From contig JAGBMX010000125.1 of the NCBI GenBank assembly GCA_017634675.1, positions 1-37,477 of the forward strand: a stretch of DNA of 37,477 nt. The letters run 5' to 3'. A model generated the notes under the pieces. It saw only the letters and a list, made by a program, of their open reading frames with translations, was not told the DNA's origin and searched no databases. Both the position numbers and the translations under genes were made by a program. The stretch is from Selenomonadaceae bacterium. GTDB taxonomy: Bacteria; Bacillota; Negativicutes; Selenomonadales; Selenomonadaceae. Of this stretch, positions 32,512 through 37,477 are shown piece by piece (position 1 is the first letter of the stretch; the number at the start of each line of letters is the position of its first letter).

Positions 32512-32909
32512 ACAAGATGGCGGATTTTGCAAAACTTCTGGGGAAAGAATTGGACGAGGAATTTATTGTAAAAGCTGAAGAAGACTTTAAATGCAAAATG
32601 ACAAATAGGGGATTATTTGTTTACAGTTCCGTAGCGCGGTGTTGGGTTGAGCAAAATAATCTTTTATATGATTTAATATCCGGCAAATACAAAATTAAAA
32701 AGACACCGTGGAGGGCAAAAAAGCTTGAAGTGTACTATGTACCCGACCCTGCGATGGGCGAGATGTATCGGAAAACGAAAAATGTTATCTGTAATGAAGA
32801 CAATGTGTCATATATCCGTGGCTTGATGTGTAAAACACCAGAGCAAGCTATAGAAATTGCCAAAGCCATGATAAAGTTAGCGCGTGAGATGCAAGGGTTA
32901 GACTATTGA
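32508..32909 (+). CDS. Hypothetical phage protein
   Basis: This 133-aa protein combines an N-terminal helix, a basic middle (KYKIKKTPWRAKKLEVYYVPD) and a C-terminal helix (TPEQAIEIAKAMIKLAREMQ). GAGGAGG precedes the ATG. No family is recognised. Confidence 0.6.
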   Translation: MNKMADFAKLLGKELDEEFIVKAEEDFKCKMTNRGLFVYSSVARCWVEQNNLLYDLISGKYKIKKTPWRAKKLEVYYVPDPAMGEMYRKTKNVICNEDNVSYIRGLMCKTPEQAIEIAKAMIKLAREMQGLDY

Positions 32910-32922
32910 TTAGGGGGCTCGC

Positions 32923-33291
32923 ATGGGAACTTTATCAAAAAAATTATTCAAAAAAACTCGAAGCGTTCCGGTCGACAAGGCTAAAAAAATCGGCGTCGAA
33001 GCCTTCAAAAAGCAGCGAGTGCATGATGTCAACAAGGCTTACGCCGAAATAGGGACTCTGATACTCCTTCTGCTTCACAACGATTTTGGCTTTGGAAAAA
33101 CTCGACTTGCAAGGGTTCTCTCCGCGATGGATGACCTTATGCGTGGAATAAAGAAATACGATGGCGACCCGGTCGCCGAAGCGCGGAAAATTCTAGTCGA
33201 CGAGTGCGGTTTTAACATCGTCGAGGAATACGCAAAATTGATGAAGGGAGGTATATTTGAGAATGTCGCCTGTGAAACTGACGCTAGTTAA
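32923..33291 (+). CDS. Hypothetical phage protein
   Basis: This 122-aa protein has a basic N-terminus (SKKLFKKTRSVPVDKAKK) and a helical domain with IGTLILLLLHNDFGFGKTRLARVL. FGFGKTR is not a Walker A motif. The gene overlaps the next by 29 nt. The N-terminal charge hints at nucleic-acid contact; no family is recognised. Confidence 0.58.
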   Translation: MGTLSKKLFKKTRSVPVDKAKKIGVEAFKKQRVHDVNKAYAEIGTLILLLLHNDFGFGKTRLARVLSAMDDLMRGIKKYDGDPVAEARKILVDECGFNIVEEYAKLMKGGIFENVACETDAS

Positions 33292-33889
33292 AAACGACTA
33301 CCCGCCAAAGCCGGATAAAACCCAAATATGGCTTCGAATATTTTTTGATTTGATAAATCGTTTTGATGGCAGCGATGAACAAATGACCAAAATAATTATC
33401 GCCGGAGTAAAATACATTTCTCGAATAAATGTAAAAAACGGCGAGCGTGGGATAACTTGGCTCAAGCAAAGTTTGTTTGTTTATGAAGCCGTCATTGATT
33501 GCATGAAATGGTTTACCCCGGCATATTTGGCGCGGATGTTTCCCGCAACAAAGACTTATGACGGCGATAAATATGAGTGCAAGGATTATTTCTATGCAAA
33601 AGCTACTCTCAAAGACCATCCGCGTTTCACGGAAGATTTTTCGCCGGAATTATTTTGTTGGGAGTATTGGAATAAAGACCTCGGTTTGTTTGCCGTCAAT
33701 GCCCTCATGCTGGTCGATGAGCTAAACGGCAGAAAGGGTATCCCTTCCGTTATGGAGCGATTTTTTGAAGAAAACGACATCGACATTCCGATTTATCACG
33801 AAATCGACGGGCTGTTTTTCGACCAGTACGGCAATTTTGCAGGGAAACCTCAGCGAAAAATACCGAGATATTTGAAGTTGGTGAAATAA
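33263..33889 (+). CDS. Hypothetical phage protein
   Basis: This 208-aa protein starts at ATG 33263 (TTG 33257 is also possible) after GGGAGG. Aromatic-rich segments (WLRIFFDLINRFDG, YEAVIDCMKWFTPAYLARMFP) alternate with acidic ones. No family is recognised. It is probably a structural helper or early accessory protein. Confidence 0.6.
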   Translation: MSPVKLTLVKNDYPPKPDKTQIWLRIFFDLINRFDGSDEQMTKIIIAGVKYISRINVKNGERGITWLKQSLFVYEAVIDCMKWFTPAYLARMFPATKTYDGDKYECKDYFYAKATLKDHPRFTEDFSPELFCWEYWNKDLGLFAVNALMLVDELNGRKGIPSVMERFFEENDIDIPIYHEIDGLFFDQYGNFAGKPQRKIPRYLKLVK

Positions 33890-34087
33890 ATGGCTGATAT
33901 AACAATGTGTCGAGGCGAAAATTGCGATGTGCGTGAAAAATGCTATCGTTATACTGCGCCGGTCAGTCGATATTGGCAGTCGGTATTCGCTGAAACGCCG
34001 ACAGGGAAACCTTGCGAGCATTTTTGGGATAATGCGGTAATGTTTAACGGAAAGGAAGCGGGAATATGGTGGAAAATGGAAAAATGA
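33890..34087 (+). CDS. Cysteine-containing small phage protein
   Basis: This 65-aa protein has CRGENCDVREKCYRY and a later CEHFW, a CxxxxCxxxxxC pattern seen in many small phage proteins of unknown role. It abuts the preceding stop and overlaps the next start as ATGA. Confidence 0.62.
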   Translation: MADITMCRGENCDVREKCYRYTAPVSRYWQSVFAETPTGKPCEHFWDNAVMFNGKEAGIWWKMEK

Positions 34088-34437
34088 GCAGAGAAGCTTG
34101 CGAACGTGAAATTTTAGCATACGCAAAAATTATAAAAAATATTTATCATCAGTATTGCCCCAATGGTCACGCATTGCAAATTACTTTTATACCTTCGACC
34201 GATGGGTGCGATGCGGGAGATTGGAAAACCGACGAAATACATATCAAAAATAATCTCTACTGTAGCGGCAAAGCCGAAAAAGGAAAGCCGATAGCTTGCA
34301 AATATTCAATTCCGCAAAAGCCGAAAACGGCGAAAGCCTTGTTTGAAATCGAGTACGGCGAAGGTTCGTGGGAGAAAGAAGGAAATTCCGATGGAAGTTA
34401 TGAAATTTTAAATGCTAACCCATTATATATTTTCTGA
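34084..34437 (+). CDS. Hypothetical phage protein
   Basis: This 117-aa protein starts at ATG 34084 in an ATGA overlap; ATG 34066 is possible. It contains YCPNGHALQITFIPSTDGCD, then a basic middle and acidic end. It is the last gene before the non-coding repeat array. No family is recognised. Confidence 0.58.
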   Translation: MSREACEREILAYAKIIKNIYHQYCPNGHALQITFIPSTDGCDAGDWKTDEIHIKNNLYCSGKAEKGKPIACKYSIPQKPKTAKALFEIEYGEGSWEKEGNSDGSYEILNANPLYIF

Positions 34438-34506
34438 AACATTTTGCGACTTTTTTTGAAAACAATATGAAAATTTCAAGACCTAAAACGATATTTTTTC
34501 ACTTTT

Positions 34507-34829
34507 GTTCCAACAAAAGTTGGAACAAATTTCAAAAGTTGGAACAGAAGTTGGAACGGGCTAAAGGCGCGAGGGGCAAGGGAAGAGCCTATATAATATA
34601 GGAGTGTTCCAAGTGTTCCAACTCTTATAATAATAAAATTTAAAAAAATCTACCACCCTCTTTGTAAAGGTGGTTTTTAAAGAGGGTGGTATTTTTTATA
34701 TAGAATTGTTTTTTCGGTTGGAACACTTGGAACAGTTGGAACAGGGACTTAAAACCCGCGTCATTACTGGACTTTTTCTGCAAAAGGGTGTTCCAACTTT
34801 TTGCAAATGTTCCAACTTTTTCTTGGAAC
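34507..34829. repeat. Iteron-like array of GTTGGAAC / GTTCCAAC
   Basis: Twelve 8-bp copies (allowing one end mismatch) occur in both orientations at 34507, 34519, 34538, 34550, 34606, 34615, 34717, 34726, 34735, 34790, 34809 and 34822. Some sit 9 bp apart, and the first two form a hairpin. An AT-rich stretch (34623-34650) and a terminator lie in the middle. Nothing coding is supported between 34438 and 34953. It could be the phage replication origin or a regulatory binding array. Confidence 0.75.
34651..34697. terminator. Bidirectional terminator inside the repeat array
   Basis: A perfect 13-bp stem TACCACCCTCTTT/AAAGAGGGTGGTA (34651-34663, 34679-34691) has six T on its right and seven A a few bases to its left. 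It would end the early operon transcript and any leftward transcript. Confidence 0.82.
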
Positions 34830-34953
34830 ATTTTGAAAAAAAGCTGAAATCTAGGACTTAAACCCTAAAATTGCCTGAAATTTTTATGAATTATTCCAAT
34901 GAGCATTATGGGGTTTTAAAATGCTACTCTAAAAATCTTACTGGAGGGTTTCG

Positions 34954-35382
34954 ATGAATATCAAGGATTTTTTGAAACAGGCTTTCGACATCAACCGAGA
35001 AATCGACAACAAACTCGAACAACTCGAAAGGCTCAAAGAACTGGCGGTTAAAACCACCTCGATTATCTCCGATATGCCCAGAGGGAGCAATAAGCAAGGC
35101 TCAAACCTCGAAAACGCAATCATAAAAATCCAAGAGCAACAAGAGAAACTCGACCGTGAGGTTGCACATTTAATCGACAAACAAACACAAATCGCAGCCG
35201 TCATCGCTTCCGTCGAAAACTACGACGAACGCATGGTTCTCGAATACCGTTACCTTTGTTTTAAACCTTGGCGAGCAATTGCCAAGGCGATGCGTTTAAG
35301 TTCCGAACGAGTGTATTATCTTCACCGCAATGCGATTGAAAAAATTTCAAAAATTAAAGTAAACGACAGTAAACGACAGTAA
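34954..35382 (+). CDS. DUF1492/ArpU-like phage transcription regulator
   Basis: This 142-aa protein has an N-terminal coiled-coil (REIDNKLEQLERLKELAVK and EQQEKLDREVAHLIDKQ) and a sigma-region-4-like HTH, MVLEYRYLCFKPWRAIAKAM then LSSERVYYLHRNAIEKI. DUF1492/ArpU-type proteins sit at the early-late boundary of Firmicutes phages and are thought to activate late genes. Its last codons lie in four tandem 10-bp repeats directly before a promoter, which suggests it binds there. GGAGGG precedes the ATG. Confidence 0.75.
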   Translation: MNIKDFLKQAFDINREIDNKLEQLERLKELAVKTTSIISDMPRGSNKQGSNLENAIIKIQEQQEKLDREVAHLIDKQTQIAAVIASVENYDERMVLEYRYLCFKPWRAIAKAMRLSSERVYYLHRNAIEKISKIKVNDSKRQ

Positions 35383-35397
35383 ACGACAGTAAACGAC
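35358..35397 (+). repeat. Four tandem 10-bp repeats
   Basis: The unit AGTAAACGAC occurs four times exactly (35358-35397). The regulator gene stop falls in the third copy. The 10-bp period puts all copies on one face of the helix, and the array ends 3 bp before the -35 of the next promoter. Confidence 0.92.
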
Positions 35398-35400
35398 AGC

Positions 35401-35429
35401 TTGCAACACATCGACGGTTGTGTTATGAT
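35401..35429 (+). promoter_or_regulatory. Candidate late promoter
   Basis: TTGCAA (35401-35406), a 17-bp spacer and TATGAT (35424-35429) directly follow the tandem repeats. The leader then holds the inverted repeat AGCCGT/ACGGCT (35436-35465) with a short T-run before the HNH gene. Confidence 0.6.
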
Positions 35430-35489
35430 AAACTCAGCCGTCGGAGCGAGTAAATCCCAACGGCTTTTATATTGCAACGGAGAATTGAA

Positions 35490-35861
35490 ATGCCCAGTAA
35501 AATAAAAAAAGCGTGCGCCTTTCCGGGTTGCCCGGTTCTCTTTTCAGGTGCGGGGAGTTACTGCCCAACGCACGCCAAGACTGAACAGCGGCGGTACAAT
35601 TTAACGGAGCGAACGCCGGAAGCAAAAAAACGGTACGACCGACGCTGGCGAAAAATTCGTGCGAGGGTTTTAAACGCCAATCCCTTTTGCGTCGAATGCC
35701 GGAAGAACGGAAGGTTCACCGAAGCGACGGAAGTTCACCACATTCTTCCTTTGTCGCGCGGAGGCACGAACGACATCGAAAACTTGATGCCGCTTTGTAA
35801 ATCGTGCCATTCAAAAATCTCGGTACGAGATGGCGACCGATTTCCTCGTAAAACGCTCTAG
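35490..35861 (+). CDS. HNH endonuclease
   Basis: This 123-aa protein has a CAFPGCPVLF/YCPTH zinc pair at the start, and the HNH core CVECRKNGR, VHHILPLSRGGTNDIENLMPLCKSCHSK. HNH proteins just upstream of terminase genes assist DNA packaging cleavage in HK97-like phages, and the position here fits. The start is ATG 35490 with CGGAGAATTG upstream. Confidence 0.85.
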   Translation: MPSKIKKACAFPGCPVLFSGAGSYCPTHAKTEQRRYNLTERTPEAKKRYDRRWRKIRARVLNANPFCVECRKNGRFTEATEVHHILPLSRGGTNDIENLMPLCKSCHSKISVRDGDRFPRKTL

Positions 35862-36062
35862 GAGGCTCGTGGTTGCGTCTAAAAAAAATTTAGGTAAAAA
35901 CCCTTGAGCAAAAATTCAAATACGCCTGTGGGCGTTTCTGGGTGGTTTTAGAGGGGGAGGGGGAGTCAAAATCCCTACGACCTCACCTCACGGTGAGCGG
36001 CGCGGGCTCACGCGCGAAAAAAATATGGTTCAAACGCAGGATTACCGCAAGGAGGTGAAACG
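35862..36062 (+). promoter_or_regulatory. Candidate packaging (cos/pac) region
   Basis: This 200-bp gap between the HNH and small terminase genes has no supported gene. It contains a short hairpin ACGCC/GGCGT (35923-35936), a G-rich run near 35950-35965, a CTCACC/GGTGAG inverted repeat around 35987-35998 and alternating GC-rich sequence. Location and composition fit a terminase recognition site, but no cohesive-end sequence can be read. Confidence 0.4.
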
Positions 36063-36629
36063 ATGGCGAAAGATGGAACTTTGAGGGGCGGACGGAGGGT
36101 TCGCGCCGGGGATAAGCCGGACGCTTTGGTGGATAAAATCGCAAGCGGACGGAGCGCATCTGTTATGGAGTTTCCAATGACGGATTTTGTCGGCTCTGAA
36201 CTTCCCTCACCCGCTGCTGACCTCTACGGCGAAGAAATGCCGAAACCAAGCGATTATTTGTCGGCAGAGCAAAGGGACGGGAAACCGCTCGGAGCGGATG
36301 AGATTTTCCGTGAAACTTGGGTTTGGCTCAAAGAACGCGGATGTGAGAAATTGGTAAATCCGCGACTTATTGAAAGTTACTCGCAGGCTTTCGCTCGTTT
36401 TATCCAATGCGACAAGGCTATAAGCCAGTATGGTTTGGTTGGCAAACATCCCACCACGGGCGGCGCAATGGCATCTCCTTTCGTGTCGATGGCGAATACT
36501 TATCAAAAACAAGCAAATCTTCTGTGGTATGAGATTTTTGACATCGTCAAGCAAAATTGCACGACCACTTTTGAAAATATGCCGCAAATGGATATGATGG
36601 AGCGACTTCTTCGCTCTCGAAACGGATAA
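36063..36629 (+). CDS. P27-type phage terminase small subunit
   Basis: This 188-aa protein starts MAKDGTLRGGRRVRAGDKPD with a basic DNA-binding region, then FRETWVWLKERG, LIESYSQAFARFIQCDKAI, and HPTTGGAMASPFVSMANTYQKQANLLW, the characteristic order of P27-family small terminases. It recognises phage DNA for packaging by the large subunit, which is not in the window. It has a strong AAGGAGGTGAAACG ribosome site. Confidence 0.85.
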   Translation: MAKDGTLRGGRRVRAGDKPDALVDKIASGRSASVMEFPMTDFVGSELPSPAADLYGEEMPKPSDYLSAEQRDGKPLGADEIFRETWVWLKERGCEKLVNPRLIESYSQAFARFIQCDKAISQYGLVGKHPTTGGAMASPFVSMANTYQKQANLLWYEIFDIVKQNCTTTFENMPQMDMMERLLRSRNG

Positions 36630-36640
36630 ATTTGCAAAAA

Positions 36641-36675
36641 AAAACAGTGTACATTGCGCGCACTGTTTTTTTTAC
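36641..36675. terminator. Bidirectional terminator after small terminase
   Basis: AAAACAGTG/CACTGTTTT (36641-36649, 36661-36669) is flanked by A- and T-runs. It sits between the + strand terminase gene and the - strand lipoprotein gene and would end both transcripts. Confidence 0.82.
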
Positions 36676-36678
36676 TTT

Positions 36679-37287
36679 TTATCTAGCAATAATTTTTGAT
36701 GTGTATAGGTTTACAAATTCATCTAAATTTTTGGGTTTCCAAACTTTTTGGTCGGCATCATACACACAATCAACCACAAAAGTCCCTTTGCCAACAGGTT
36801 CTTGTTCTTGTGTAAGTTCTGTCATAATAATAACGGCTTGTTCTGTAAATTCTTGGTCAGTTTTCATTAAATCCCGACGTTCTTTCATCTTTGCTGTTAT
36901 GGCATCTTCATTCGGACTGTTGCTGTATTGATTTAGGGTTATTTCTACTGTAGCGTGATTATCGCTCTCGTTTAAAATTTTGCAACTAATACTGTTGTTT
37001 ACGAAAAATTTTTCATAAGCGGCAGTTCCTAAATTTTGCAACTGTTTATCAGAGGCTCTCTTTATTTTGGGAGGGCTTTTTTTTATAAAATTTTCTCTTA
37101 CTTGCTCTCGTTTATTGATAACCGATGCGTCATATTTTTTTAGAAGTTCTTCATCGCCGTTTATAAATGCTTTGCAAAATTGCTCCATTCCAACATCGGC
37201 GTTTTCTCTAAATAAAGAACAGCCTACGCAAAATACGTTTACGCTAAAAATCAAAAGCAGAAAATAAATAAATTTTTGCTTGCACAT
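36679..37287 (-). CDS. Prophage-encoded lipoprotein (moron)
   Basis: This 202-aa protein has a lipoprotein signal: MCKQKFIYFLLLIFSVNVFCVGCS, split as a basic start, a hydrophobic core and a lipobox ending at Cys near residue 23. The mature part (MEQFCKAFINGDEELLKKYD, later VEITLNQYSN) resembles small secreted domains of unknown function in Bacillota. It has its own promoter and terminator and opposes the phage genes, the hallmark of a moron expressed in the lysogen. ATG 37287 has better ribosome spacing than 37293. Exclusion of other phages is one possible role. Confidence 0.72.
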   Translation of the reverse strand: MCKQKFIYFLLLIFSVNVFCVGCSLFRENADVGMEQFCKAFINGDEELLKKYDASVINKREQVRENFIKKSPPKIKRASDKQLQNLGTAAYEKFFVNNSISCKILNESDNHATVEITLNQYSNSPNEDAITAKMKERRDLMKTDQEFTEQAVIIMTELTQEQEPVGKGTFVVDCVYDADQKVWKPKNLDEFVNLYTSKIIAR

Positions 37288-37330
37288 ATACATTCACTCC
37301 TATTCTCGTGTGCAATTATACCCCGATGAA

Positions 37331-37360
37331 ATTATATAATCAAATTTTCAATATTGTCAA
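37331..37360 (-). promoter_or_regulatory. Promoter of the lipoprotein moron
   Basis: On the - strand TTGACA (37360-37355), an 18-bp spacer and TATAAT (37336-37331) lie about 45 nt before the lipoprotein start. No phage regulatory repeat overlaps it. Confidence 0.68.
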
Positions 37361-37384
37361 TTTTTATTTAAGTGAGGCGAGACA

Positions 37385-37477
37385 ATGAGTAAAACAACCG
37401 AAGAAATGAAACTCGTTGATGTAAATAAACTTGTGCCTTATGTAAATAATGCGCGGACACATTCAAAAGAACAGATA
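37385..37477 (+). CDS. ParB-like / DNA methylase gene, 5' part
   Basis: The 31 codons in view encode MSKTTEEMKLVDVNKLVPYV then NNARTHSKEQI, the start of a ParB N-terminal (sulfiredoxin-like) domain. In Firmicutes phages this often forms the front of a site-specific DNA methyltransferase beside the terminase. The gene is cut by the window end. GAGGCGAG precedes the ATG. Confidence 0.65.
   Translation, partial: MSKTTEEMKLVDVNKLVPYVNNARTHSKEQI

Noticed and set aside
33061..33120. FGFGKTR as a possible ATP-binding loop in the 122-aa protein
   Set aside because: It does not fit GxxxxGK[ST] and no Walker B motif is present.
34640..34861. Two 63-aa frames on opposite strands in the repeat array
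   Set aside because: They translate the terminator and the GTTGGAAC repeats, have poor starts, and resemble no family.
36679..37293. Lipoprotein start at ATG 37293
   Set aside because: Only 3 nt separate AGGAG from this ATG; ATG 37287 has normal spacing.
1..37477. CRISPR arrays, tRNA or rRNA genes
   Set aside because: No regularly spaced repeat-spacer series and no cloverleaf or rRNA-like sequence was seen on either strand by eye.

Overview
The window looks like a chromosomal piece of a low-to-moderate GC Bacillota (Clostridia- or Negativicutes-like; class not resolved). The reasons are strong AGGAGG ribosome sites, consensus TTGACA/TATAAT promoters, intrinsic terminators, a resident Rpn-type gene plus a dead one, and a Firmicutes-type siphovirus prophage with a serine integrase. 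It has two halves.

Positions 1-18710 are a surface-glycan (probably flagellin or S-layer type) modification locus. A strong promoter (196-224) leads through a short leader ORF and an intrinsic terminator into a tightly overlapping + strand operon: tandem-domain GT2 glycosyltransferase, DegT/VioA-like aminotransferase, FkbM methyltransferase, a dedicated acyl carrier protein, FabZ-like dehydratase, radical SAM/SPASM enzyme, FabG-like SDR, split transketolase, PglD/NeuD-like acyltransferase and a DUF115/Maf-like protein. An Rpn nuclease gene on the - strand interrupts the run. It is followed by a second FkbM gene, a radical SAM piece, a cobalamin-binding piece and a degenerate radical SAM/SPASM protein. 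A convergent - strand operon encodes LuxC acyl reductase, an acyl-adenylating ligase and a LuxE-like acyl synthetase. The genes together suggest that a fatty or short acyl group is built on a private ACP, reduced or C2-extended, and attached to a sugar or protein.

The most striking signal is four long G/C homopolymers in this locus and none as long elsewhere in the window. G11 lies in the leader ORF before the terminator. G9 is in frame in the first FkbM gene. G9 breaks the second FkbM gene. C8 sits at the junction between the radical SAM and cobalamin-binding reading frames. Each is placed so that one-base slippage changes what is made, so the locus reads as a multi-switch phase-variable glycan system. 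The leader switch may work by a novel route, in which slippage decides whether a ribosome runs through a terminator. A 32-bp direct repeat that is itself the Rpn promoter flanks the 2.9-kb segment holding two of the tracts.

Positions 18711-20389 are decayed DNA: an Rpn pseudogene, a membrane-protein frame without a start, and a tandem 22-bp duplication near the prophage edge.

Positions 20390-37477 are the left part of a prophage: serine integrase, a small-RNA candidate, XRE repressor, divergent promoters with an operator-like repeat, then a long + strand early operon (Gp157, ERF annealase, SSB, SF2 helicase, VRR-NUC nuclease, primase-helicase, many small proteins). After it come a 12-copy iteron-like array, a DUF1492/ArpU-like regulator whose 3' end carries helically phased repeats just upstream of a late promoter, an HNH protein, a candidate packaging site, a P27-type small terminase, an inverted lipoprotein moron with its own promoter, and the start of a ParB-like/methylase gene cut by the window end.
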